From Sergeia podlipaevii (lineage: Eukaryota > Euglenozoa > Kinetoplastea > Trypanosomatida > Trypanosomatidae): a DNA stretch of 41,959 nucleotides. This document shows, piece after piece, positions 1 to 8,108 of the stretch (position 1 is the stretch's first letter; each line of letters opens with the position of its first letter). The translations under genes were made by a program, and so were the position numbers. The notes beneath the pieces are model-generated. The model was not told the DNA's origin. It saw only the letters and a program-made list of their open reading frames with translations, and searched no databases. The DNA lies in assembly GCA_030849805.1 (NCBI GenBank), contig JASANZ010002071.1, positions 1-41,959 on the forward strand, read 5' to 3'.

Positions 1-40
1 CGGTGCCGGCGTGATGGCGTTCATCGGCAAATGGATGTGA
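1..40 (+). CDS. C-terminal end of an upstream protein (partial)
   Basis: The frame starting at base 2 reads GAGVMAFIGKWM and stops with TGA at 38-40. The base composition is GC-rich and coding-like, and it drops abruptly to T-rich intergenic sequence about 20 bases after the stop. This fits the end of the preceding gene on the same strand. Twelve residues are too few to name the protein. The run of small and hydrophobic residues would suit the end of a membrane or mitochondrial protein, but that is a guess. Confidence 0.5.
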   Translation, partial: GAGVMAFIGKWM

Positions 41-1668
41 GTGGGTCTGCCGGCGTGCGTATGTTTTTTTTTATTATTGGTAATATAAGCGCATTGTTTT
101 TTCATAAATCATTTTCCTTTTTTTGCTCTGCTTTTTCCTTTTCATTCTTTTTTTCAGTATTTGCTAATTTTTTGTTTTCGTTTTGATTTTTTTTTAATTT
201 TTTTTAATTTTTTTTTTCGAACGTATTTATTGACCTGTTCTTTATATATATGTTATTATATGGTTTGTTTTGCTTTGTTGCTTGAGGTGTAAACCTTTTG
301 GTGTCCGGAAGGATTCTATTATCTAATGGTACACACTCGGCATTGTTTTTTTTTATTATTATTATTTTGACAGTGTCACACCTGCTTAGTGAGGGACCGC
401 TATATGCTAGTAATGTCCTGCAGTTGTGCCTGTGTTCTCCTTTAACATCTTGAGCATCAATTTTTGTGATCGATAATATATAAATATATATATACTGTTT
501 TTGTGTGCTGTAATTTTTTTATAGCTCATGCGTTGACATGCTTGCGAGTTGACAAACCTGTTTTTTTTTTTTCTGATTATGAGTGTGTATCAGCACTCAG
601 ACGGTGATATCGTTTTTTTCGTTTTTTTTTATTAAAGAAATAACGTAGTTGTCGTCTTGAGTGTTTTTATCGTCCGAGAGAGAGAGAGTTTAAAGTGAAA
701 TATATTTTTTCAGAGATGAGAGTAAGAAGAAAGGTAAGAAATTAAGTAATCCATCTTCTCGATATGTATCACTACGTCTATACCGCAATGTATGACGTCA
801 GCAAAATACGAGACTGAGTTGTGATTATCAAAACGCTTCTCTCCTCCTCCCCCCCCTCCCATTTCTAATGGGAAGACTGGAGAGGGCGGGAATAAAGAAG
901 AGGAGAGAGAGATAGAAAGAAAGAAGTAGTGAGAGAAAGACATACTCGTTCAGCCATGTTGTGGATCGACAATGCGTTGAAGTATTCTATGTCTGCGTGC
1001 GACAATTAACGAGTTGTGTGCAAGTGTTTTAGCGACGCGATATGTTTATCTATATAAATATATATCTATATGTATCCCTCCCCCTCTTTTTTTATGTTTG
1101 TTTATTTTGATACAGTCACTTCTACTAACGAAAATGGTATTTGCCGCACATATTCTTTTGTGTCTGTGTCTGTGTGTGTGTGTGCGCTGTTTATGGATGT
1201 CGAGGGACATGCGGCCGTCTTTACGTGGTTTTTGCGCGTCATGTGCTCGCTCCTCGGTATCGTGCGTAGAGGATTGTGAGGAAGGAGTAAACAAGAGGAG
1301 GGGGGGGGCAATATCTCTCTAACTATCTTTCTATCTAGTAAGCTAGCATATGTGCTAGAGTGAGAACCTGTACAAATTTCAATATCAGATACACAATGAT
1401 AGGAATATGGGAATAGGGGAAACTAAAATAGAATGCAGGGTGCTTACCGCTGCTGTGGAGAAAAAGAGAAGGATGAAATTGATTATTATTATTATTATTA
1501 TCTGGAAGAAAATACATTGAGTGCGATAAGGGCACTCTATCTGCGCTTCATGCGTAGCAATACATGCTCCGCGATGCCCTACTGCGGTTGGGTATGTAGA
1601 ATACCGCGCTGTTGCGAGTGTTACGGCCACTCTATTTTTACTATTTGGTGTTTGTAGTGACCGACACT
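41..1668. other. Long T-rich intergenic region with two GC-richer islands
   Basis: This stretch would hold the 3' UTR of the upstream gene and the distal upstream region of the acyl-CoA dehydrogenase. It is mostly T runs, (TA)n and (ATT)n near 1482-1500, a (GA)n tract near 677-690 and a (TG)n tract near 1160-1185. Composition becomes more balanced at about 1186-1300 and 1515-1640. A well-formed pyrimidine tract ending in TAG lies at 1312-1338 and is followed by short ORFs, the longest being 74 codons from ATG 1433. No protein family is recognisable, so I do not call a gene. Confidence 0.6.
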
Positions 1669-1695
1669 TTATTCTCCTTCCTTTCTTGTTCACAG
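1669..1695 (+). promoter_or_regulatory. Candidate distal spliced-leader acceptor for the acyl-CoA dehydrogenase
   Basis: A nearly pure pyrimidine tract (acactttattctccttcctt followed by tcttgttcacag) ends in CAG at 1693-1695. This is the textbook form of a kinetoplastid trans-splice acceptor. Use of this site would give a 5' UTR of about 210 nt containing a 19-codon upstream ORF at 1716-1775. Confidence 0.6.
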
Positions 1696-1715
1696 TCGCA
1701 CCGTCCTTTATTTCC

Positions 1716-1775
1716 ATGGCACTCCTTTCACTTTCGTTTTGCTGCCTATATAGAAAACACATAAACTATAGTTAG
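1716..1775 (+). other. Upstream ORF (19 codons) in the acyl-CoA dehydrogenase leader
   Basis: ATG at 1716 opens a 19-residue frame ([19 protein letters not shown]) that closes with TAG at 1773-1775, before the main start at 1906. It would be included only in transcripts spliced at 1695 and skipped by those spliced at 1883. Translation of it would be expected to lower use of the main start. This is an inference from position, since no conservation data are available. Confidence 0.35.
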
Positions 1776-1868
1776 ATCTTACTATCCGTTGTCGATTCAG
1801 CAGACCGCCTTCTATATACCACCTGCTATTTGCCCGCCAACAAAAGCGTGTGTTGAAAGGGAAAACAT

Positions 1869-1883
1869 CTTTTTTTTTGAAAG
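1869..1883 (+). promoter_or_regulatory. Candidate proximal spliced-leader acceptor for the acyl-CoA dehydrogenase
   Basis: A run of nine T is followed by GAAAG, with the AG at 1882-1883, 22 nt before the ATG at 1906. The tract is short and the base before AG is A rather than the preferred pyrimidine, so this site looks weaker than the one at 1695. Confidence 0.4.
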
Positions 1884-1905
1884 CATATATACACCGATTT
1901 GTCCA

Positions 1906-3144
1906 ATGCGCCGCACTACTCTCTGCTGCCTCCGCTATTCCCCCCTGCTTCTGAAGGGCGATGCTGCTCAGTTCTTTGGCGGCACGGCTCCCACCGCCAC
2001 GTCTCCTACAGGCGTCTCCTTCGGTCTCAGTGCAGAGCAGATTCAAATCCAGGAAACGGCGCGTAAGTTTGCGAAGGAGAGAATGATACCCAATGCTGCC
2101 AAGTATGATGAGTCCATGGAGTACCCACACGACCTTTTCAAGGAGGCCTGGGAGCTTGGACTGTGCAACGGACATATTCCTCAAGATTACGGTGGCTTGG
2201 GCCTGAGCGTGATGGATGGCCTCATCATTCAGGAAGAGCTCGCGTACGGGTGCAGCGGCATGGCCACGGCCTTTGAGGGTAATAATCTTGGCGAGGCCCC
2301 ACTTCTGGTGGCCGGCACTGAAGCACAGAAGAAGAAGTACCTTGGCCGGATGACAGAAGAACCTCTGTACTGCGCGTACTGTGTCACCGAGCCTGGCGCT
2401 GGCTCTGATGTGAGCGGCATGAAGACTTTTGCCAAGAAGAAGGGCAACACGTGGGTGGTGAACGGTCAGAAAATGTGGATCACGAACGGGGGTGTTGCAA
2501 ACTGGTTTTTCCTGCTTGCCAAGTGTGATGAGGGCTTCATCGGTTTTGTGCTGGATGCCGATACTCCTGGAATTACGATTGGCAAGAAGGAGGTCATGCT
2601 GGGCCAGCGTTGCAGTTCCACAGTTGGCATCACATTTGAGGATGTTGTCATTCCTGAGGAAAATGTACTGGGCACTATTGGTAAGGGCTTTCATATTGCT
2701 ATGAGGGCCTTTGATTTTACTCGGCCTCCTGTTGCCATTGGCGCTGTGGGTCTGGCACGTCGCGCGACCGATGAGGCGACCACGTACGCCCGTGAGCGCA
2801 AGACTATGGGCAAGAGCATTGCGGAGCACCAGGGGGTGGCGTTCATTCTCGCGGAGATGGCTGCTGGCGTGGAGGCTACGCGTCTTCTGACGTACCGTGC
2901 CGGGTGGGAGATCGACCAGGGCCGCAAAAACACGTACTACGCGTCGTGTGCGAAGATGCTTGCTGCCCAGCACGCTGAGTTCTGCGCCACCAACGCCATT
3001 CAGATCTTTGGCGGGAATGGGTACAACACCGGGTACCCTGTGGAGAAGCTCTACCGTGATGTGAAGATCTTTTCCATATACGAGGGCACCACGCAGATCC
3101 AGCACGAGGTTATTGCCCGTGCTGTCACTGGCATGCGCAGCTGA
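1906..3144 (+). CDS. Acyl-CoA dehydrogenase, medium-chain type, mitochondrial
   Basis: FAD enzyme of mitochondrial beta-oxidation that makes trans-2-enoyl-CoA and passes electrons to electron-transfer flavoprotein. The open frame runs back to 1789, but the first ATG is at 1906, giving 412 aa, close to the family's usual length. Residues 1-16 ([16 protein letters not shown]) are basic and hydrophobic without acid, like a mitochondrial presequence. The first ACAD signature [12 protein letters not shown] starts at V160. The second ([20 protein letters not shown]) lies near residues 367-386. The catalytic base Glu is E393 in IYEGT, the position used by SCAD and MCAD. Isovaleryl-CoA dehydrogenase has Gly there, so that activity is unlikely. 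The segment [16 protein letters not shown] closely resembles mammalian MCAD as I remember it. Exact chain-length preference cannot be read from sequence. It is the first complete gene of the window; another beta-oxidation gene lies at 22081. Confidence 0.93.
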   Translation: MRRTTLCCLRYSPLLLKGDAAQFFGGTAPTATSPTGVSFGLSAEQIQIQETARKFAKERMIPNAAKYDESMEYPHDLFKEAWELGLCNGHIPQDYGGLGLSVMDGLIIQEELAYGCSGMATAFEGNNLGEAPLLVAGTEAQKKKYLGRMTEEPLYCAYCVTEPGAGSDVSGMKTFAKKKGNTWVVNGQKMWITNGGVANWFFLLAKCDEGFIGFVLDADTPGITIGKKEVMLGQRCSSTVGITFEDVVIPEENVLGTIGKGFHIAMRAFDFTRPPVAIGAVGLARRATDEATTYARERKTMGKSIAEHQGVAFILAEMAAGVEATRLLTYRAGWEIDQGRKNTYYASCAKMLAAQHAEFCATNAIQIFGGNGYNTGYPVEKLYRDVKIFSIYEGTTQIQHEVIARAVTGMRS

Positions 3145-3957
3145 GGTTTGTAGCAGTGAGTGCTATTTTTTGGTTTGGTTTAGAGTGAAAATGTTAGAAA
3201 AAGAAAAATGAATATATGCATTGAATCTCTCACTCTACAGTCCGGCAACTAGCGTTTCTTTAGGCGATTTCTTGTTGTTCCTTCATGCATTTTTCTTTTT
3301 GTTTTTGTTGGGTGAGAAGTGTTGCCGATAGAGGGAGAATAGGAGAATAGCTGGAAGATCTTCTCGGATCATATTTCTGTCATTTTTGTACAGCTGATGT
3401 TTTTCTGTTGCTGTGTGGCCATGTTTCAAGTATGGACTTCCTCCTTGAAATATATATGCTTCCCCCAGTCGGTGACTGTACGGGTGAGAGGGAGATGGAG
3501 GATATCATTATTTTTTTTTTTTGCCTTTTTTGCTGTTGTTATTGTTTTTTATCTCGGCGCTTTGGAGTATTGTATTTGCTGTTCATACAGATTCGTTCGA
3601 AGGGAGGTCATTTTTATTTCTTGTTTATTTTTCTTATTATTATTATTTTTTTTTTGAGACAAAGGTGCGTTTAGTATATACTCATTGCTTGCATTTACCT
3701 TTTTGTCTCTGTTGAGATACCATTTTTTCGCGTTAAGGCTCTCTCTCTAAAATATAAATATATATTGATTTAGTTTTGATCAGTATCAGTGGTTTCAGTG
3801 ATATCGGGTTGTCAGCATGCTTGCGAGGATAGGGGGAGAACTCTCCTTTATTCGAAAGTTTTGAGCTGCACTACCAATTTTTTTTTTTACGAGTTTTGAC
3901 ATGGTGGAGGCTGAGAAGTGCAAACGCGAATTTTTTTTTTATACCTGTCTCTCTGTG

Positions 3958-3990
<33 letters not shown>

Positions 3991-4615
3991 CTACATAAGG
4001 CGGTGCTAGGAATGTTATTATTATTATTATTATTAGTCACCCCCCGCAGCATAGCTATATGATCTGCTTTTATTTTGTGTGTGTGTGTCTTGTCTGTACA
4101 TTGAAAAACAAATGGGATTGTTGAGGTGAATTACATATATGTTATTTTTCTTTTTTTCTTTTTTTTTTTTTCCGAGATTGTGATGCCATCTTGCTGTCAT
4201 TATCTTCTTTGCGGATAAGTTCGCGCGTTCTATTTTTTTTTTGTTTTTTTTTTACTATATTACTTCTTTGAGATGTTTTTTTTCCTACAGAATGCGGGAA
4301 AATGTCGACGCCAAGAATATATACTGGTACGTGCGGATTAAATTTGGGTGACAGAAGAGGCATAACTACACCCTAACGATTAAAAAAGTGGAAAATATAT
4401 ATATATGAACAAGGTGTGTGGTATCTTTTTTGGTCGCTTTTGATTTGAATTAAACTTGGCAGTTATCACGTGCTGTGAAGTAGTTTTACTTGTTAAACTA
4501 CCACTTATTAAACATTTTTTTTTTGTTTGTTGTTGTTTTTTCTTTCCTTTTTTTTTAAAAAAAAAAAAAATGTTTTTTTTTGACAAACTTGTTGACTATT
4601 AAAATTTACTCTTCT
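3145..4615. other. T-rich intergenic region
   Basis: This presumably holds the 3' UTR of the acyl-CoA dehydrogenase and the region upstream of the next gene. It contains many T runs of 8-12, a (TA)n block at 3959-3983, a perfect (TTA)7 block at 4015-4035, a (GT)n tract near 4077-4088 and a T9A14 inverted run at 4548-4570. ORFs here encode only Phe- or Lys-rich low-complexity peptides. I see no RNA gene or mobile element. Confidence 0.6.
3959..4035. repeat. (TA)n and (TTA)7 microsatellites
   Basis: A (TA) run of about 25 nt at 3959-3983 is followed after 31 nt by a perfect (TTA)7 at 4015-4035. They are simple repeats in an intergenic region and probably length-variable. Confidence 0.9.
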
Positions 4616-4645
4616 CCCATTTTTTTTGTTTTTTTAAATTATCAG
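4616..4645 (+). promoter_or_regulatory. Candidate spliced-leader acceptor for the TBP-like gene
   Basis: A T-rich tract (4619-4636) leads to ATCAG with the AG at 4644-4645. Between it and the ATG at 4763 there is no other ATG, so this acceptor supports the 4763 start. A second, longer T tract lies at 4745-4757, directly against the ATG. Its first downstream AG is inside codon 2 (4767-4768), and use of that site would force initiation at ATG 4817. Confidence 0.45.
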
Positions 4646-4762
4646 CACACTTGTGTATCTCTTACAAGGTCAACGACACAAGAAGAAAAAAAAAAGCAAG
4701 CAGAGGTCACACATTCACATACATTTTGTAATTAAAATAGTCACTTTTTTTTTTTTTGTACA

Positions 4763-6646
4763 ATGAAGGCATCTATCGGGGTAGTGTTCACGAGTTTCCC
4801 GTTACACGATACTGCAATGGTCTCCAGTCCGACTTCCACGAGGGTGGGTAGTAGCAGCAGTAGAACCTCTTTTTCTCCTTTTGAGCATGGCGCGGGCGAC
4901 AAAAATGCCGTGCTCGCTCACACCGCAGGTGGCTCTGCTTCCCAGCACGCACCTCGCCTTGATCTCGTCCGTATGTCACACCAATTGTGCTGGAACTGCG
5001 AGTTAGTGCGTGGGGCCTCCGCGGAACCCCAGCAATGCGTTATACGTCTTCCTGTCTTTGTGCATGAGGGGGTGATATACAGGGGAGCAGTGGCGACTGT
5101 GTGGGCAAGTGGGTTTGTGCAGGTGGCCAGCTCCGGCAGCGTAGCCGCTGCCCTGGCAATCGCGACTCGCCTTCAGCGACTTTTACGAGCACAACTGTGT
5201 TTTGCAAGTCCGTTCATAGACGCTGTGCGCGCTGAGAGAGCGCGGTTACTTGACTTTGTGTATTCCTCCAGCGGCGATAGTGAAGGAGAGAAGGACAACT
5301 TACTTTTTGCGTCTCTTGGTGCTCCGTCTTCTTCTTTTTCTTCTTCTTTGGTAAAATTTTCGGAGGCCGCTCCGCCTCAGGTGACGTTTCTTAACGCTGT
5401 GCTCCACCCCTTTACATCCGAACTGCTGCGCCTTCGTCGTGTTCATCGCATTCGCCGCGATGGCGATGGAAATGAACGCTACTTTGCTGCTCAGCGACCC
5501 TTTCGTGATGCATGTGAAAGGACATCTGTTGCTGTTGAGGGGGAAGGGAGTGGGAGTCAAGCAGGTGGTGCGTCCTCAGCTCTGGGCAACACTTGTGTGC
5601 GCAATATCCATCAGACTTCAACCTCTACTGTGGCGAGTGGTGCAAGTGGCAGTGGTGGTAGCGCTTTTAGACCAATGGCAGCGCCGGATCACTTTGCATA
5701 TTTTAAGGACCCCTCGCAGCCACCTGGCTCTAAGCGATGCCGAGATGATGCTGATGATAGCGAAAGTGACGAGGCGGGCAACGCATATAACAGCAAAATG
5801 GGAGATGTCAGTGCGGACGAATGGATCGTCTCGCGCGCGCTGAGCAGTTTTGCAAGCGGGTCCATCTCCTTCAACACGGGCAGCGATCGTGTGCTTGACT
5901 GGCTTGATGGATTCCTTGACGGCTTGGGTGAACGTCTTCGTGGTAGTGCTGGCTCCGCTGCTGTTGCTCAACGTTCTCGCAGTGGTGAAGATAATCACGA
6001 AGTGGAGGATGCACTTGAAGAAACGGCGTATGTGGACATAAAAAGAGCTTCCATAGCGGGACACTTGGCTTCTTACTTTATTCGCCGACTGCCCCGTCGC
6101 GCTGGGCTGCAGCTCATCACTCACTGGCGTTCGCTGCCCAGCTCCGCCTCGCGATCTGTGAAGCCCTCTGCGGTTGCCAGAGGATGGGTGGCCATGAACA
6201 AAGAGGTAAGGGGAGCCGAGTGTGTGCCAGCCATGAGTGTCTTGGCACCAAAGTCTAGCACAGATTGGATGTTTATGGACTCTGTTGCAGTACATGGAGG
6301 CGGGGGTGATGGCGAAGTAGCGGTCGATGTAGCTTCTGAGAACCTCGTCTCCGTTTCTCTGGCTGCTGCGAGCACTGAGTATGATTCTCCAGCAAGTGCA
6401 CTCGCCGCATTACCTTCCAAGCTGGCTACGAACTCTACTGGTACCTCCGGCGTGGTTGCCGTCCAGGCTGGCACTGGTGTTGCCAACATTACGGATCCAC
6501 TAGATGGCACTACGCAGCAAATTGGGTGTATTGTCTATCCAACTGGCCGCATTCAGGTCGTGGCACGCTCTGTGGAGGCTCTGCGTGTCGTGGCGGAGCT
6601 TATTCTTTATCCACTGTTTCTTTGTGCTGCTGATATATCTCCATGA
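4763..6646 (+). CDS. Protein with two TBP-like half-repeat segments, otherwise unrecognised
   Basis: A 627-aa protein from the first ATG (609 aa if translation starts at M19, ATG 4817). Residues about 105-146 and 585-622 share the pattern V-[WY]-x-[ST]-G-x-[VI]-Q-V followed by Ser-Val and an amphipathic helix: VWASGFVQV near 113-121 and VYPTGRIQV near 591-599. This matches the last strands and helix of a TATA-binding-protein half repeat, which in TBP reads roughly IFSSGKMVCTGAKS. The intervening 440 residues include Ser-rich, acidic and basic low-complexity stretches (ELLRLRRVHRIRRDGD; SKRCRDDADDSESDE near 325-340) and some possibly folded parts. If the resemblance is real, the protein might act in transcription. 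That is inference, because I cannot exclude chance similarity of a beta-hairpin and helix. The coding frame is open throughout and its composition differs sharply from the flanks. Confidence 0.85.
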   Translation: MKASIGVVFTSFPLHDTAMVSSPTSTRVGSSSSRTSFSPFEHGAGDKNAVLAHTAGGSASQHAPRLDLVRMSHQLCWNCELVRGASAEPQQCVIRLPVFVHEGVIYRGAVATVWASGFVQVASSGSVAAALAIATRLQRLLRAQLCFASPFIDAVRAERARLLDFVYSSSGDSEGEKDNLLFASLGAPSSSFSSSLVKFSEAAPPQVTFLNAVLHPFTSELLRLRRVHRIRRDGDGNERYFAAQRPFRDACERTSVAVEGEGSGSQAGGASSALGNTCVRNIHQTSTSTVASGASGSGGSAFRPMAAPDHFAYFKDPSQPPGSKRCRDDADDSESDEAGNAYNSKMGDVSADEWIVSRALSSFASGSISFNTGSDRVLDWLDGFLDGLGERLRGSAGSAAVAQRSRSGEDNHEVEDALEETAYVDIKRASIAGHLASYFIRRLPRRAGLQLITHWRSLPSSASRSVKPSAVARGWVAMNKEVRGAECVPAMSVLAPKSSTDWMFMDSVAVHGGGGDGEVAVDVASENLVSVSLAAASTEYDSPASALAALPSKLATNSTGTSGVVAVQAGTGVANITDPLDGTTQQIGCIVYPTGRIQVVARSVEALRVVAELILYPLFLCAADISP

Positions 6647-7156
6647 CAGAGCGAACACTTTTTTTTTTTTTTGAAAGTGTATTACAAAAATCTCATACCC
6701 AAAAAAAGAAAAGTGCGCGAATTACCGTAGAGTGTGTGTGTCATGCAACCGGTATAGTGGATGACTGGATGCACATAAATATATCAGGCTGCAAAGTACA
6801 CAATAGAAACAAAACAAAAAATGGAATTTTATATAGAAAAATCAAAATGGAACACATATACTAACGGTATTAATGACACAAAACTTTACATATATATATA
6901 TATATATATATATATTCGCATGTGAAAAAAAAATCCCTTATCTCATTTCTTTGGCTCTCTCTCTCTCTATAACTACTTTTTTTTAAAAAAAAATTATATT
7001 GTTATTTATTACTAGTAGCATACGCCCACTCACACATAGACACTTTTAAGCAAACGTGGGAGGCAACTTTTTTTTCTTTTACGCCTCTTGCAGAGAGGTG
7101 TTCTTTTCTTTATATTAATTTTTGATTGTCTGTGCACGCACAGAGAGGGTGAGCCA

Positions 7157-7177
7157 CACGTGGCTTGATACCACGTG
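7157..7177. other. Short perfect inverted repeat (possible RNA hairpin)
   Basis: CACGTGG at 7157-7163 and CCACGTG at 7171-7177 are exact reverse complements around a 7-nt loop CTTGATA. The stem is GC-rich within AT-rich sequence. It would lie in the 3' UTR of the TBP-like gene or in a long leader. Its role is unknown. Confidence 0.5.
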
Positions 7178-7473
7178 ACATTCACTTTCTTCCTGGTTTT
7201 TTTTTTTTTTTAAGCGGCGTAGAAGGTAATAATCTTTTTTTTTGTTGTTTAGGGATACTTTCTTTTAGAATATCTCTAATAATACATAATATTTTTATAT
7301 ACTTCTTTTTACTTTTTTAGTATATAGACAAAATTCGAAAACTGTTTCTTTATCACCCTGCTTTGTTCACATCGACATCTACGCGAAAGAAAGAAAGAAA
7401 GAAAGCCTCGTCCCTCTCCCTCCTCCCCTACCCCCCCCCCCTAGACACACACAAGCACACGCAGGAGGAATAG

Positions 7474-7522
7474 AGAACTGACAAGCACACTCGCACANAG
7501 AACTGACAAGCACACTCGCACA
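7474..7522. repeat. Exact 24-bp duplication flanking a single N (probable assembly join)
   Basis: The 24-mer starting agaactgacaagcacactc occurs at 7474-7497 and again at 7499-7522, with a single N at 7498 between them. Identical copies abutting an N are typical of two contig ends that overlap but were joined without merging. True sequence probably has one copy. Confidence 0.8.
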
Positions 7523-7823
7523 TATTATATAATTAAGGAACACATACACACACACGCACACAGTACCAATCGTATATCTGACAAAATTTCAGAGCCATAA
7601 CGGAGGGAGGAGGTGGGTCACTATACAGACATACACCTCGCTTTGTTTCTTTTTTTTTTTTTTAAAGAAATTAGTTTTCTCTTTTTGTTGTTATTATTAT
7701 TACTTTTTCTTTTCCCCGCGAGGTGCGTAGCAGTGAACAAGCAGTGTTGTATCAGGGAGTATCAGTACTATATCGCAGTGACGACTGCCTCTATTGAGAG
7801 CTGGATAATTGAAAGCTGTCAAG

Positions 7824-7852
7824 GGAGAGGAGAGGAGAGGAGAGGAGAGGAG
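7824..7852. repeat. (GGAGA)n purine microsatellite
   Basis: About five tandem GGAGA units form a purine-only tract on the + strand, in the region upstream of the PP2C gene. Confidence 0.85.
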
Positions 7853-8052
7853 GGTGAAACTAAACAATTTTCCTTTTTTATCTACCATATACATAGAAAG
7901 AAGGAATAGAAACAAGTGAAAAGAACAGGCGAACAGGAGCGTGATATAGTGTCATTGATTGTATATACATAATAGAGGTAGCCACGATTATATAACGTCA
8001 GATCACCCTCAATTTTCTTTCATCGAGTTCTGGGCCTTGTGATTGTTGTAGG

Positions 8053-8079
8053 TTTTTTTTCTTTGAATTTGTACCCTAG
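8053..8079 (+). promoter_or_regulatory. Candidate spliced-leader acceptor for the PP2C gene
   Basis: A T-rich tract (8053-8070) is followed by GTACCCTAG with the AG at 8078-8079, 29 nt before the ATG at 8109. No ATG intervenes. A second AG at 8105-8106 follows the T tract at 8091-8101, but it would leave only 2 nt of leader. Confidence 0.5.
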
Positions 8080-8108
8080 TCAGAGATCAATTTTTTTTTT
8101 TGGTAGTT

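Larger units (their letters stand above)
6647..8049. other. AT-rich intergenic region with T tracts, microsatellites and an assembly join
   Basis: It begins with a T14-GAAAG tract 12 nt after the stop codon. It then holds a (TA)n block at 6889-6915, a small hairpin at 7157-7177, (GAAA)5 at 7385-7404, a C run near 7431-7440, the N-containing duplication at 7474-7522, a T14-AAAG tract at 7650-7667 and (GGAGA)n at 7824-7852. The 98-codon frame at 7613-7909 is dominated by Phe and Leu from T runs and does not look coding. Confidence 0.6.

Noticed and set aside
1789..1905. N-terminal extension of the acyl-CoA dehydrogenase frame
   Set aside because: It starts at TTG and includes T-rich leader sequence. 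The first ATG at 1906 gives a normal presequence and length.
1708..3105. A 465-codon open frame on the minus strand
   Set aside because: It lies antisense to the acyl-CoA dehydrogenase, whose protein is clearly conserved. The antisense translation has no recognisable domain and results from GC-biased codon use.
5618..6295. A 225-codon open frame on the minus strand
   Set aside because: Antisense to the TBP-like gene with no domain, and all convincing genes of the window are on the + strand.
6643..6864. A 73-codon + strand frame overlapping the stop of the TBP-like gene
   Set aside because: It runs straight through a T14 tract and AT-rich DNA and shows no family resemblance.
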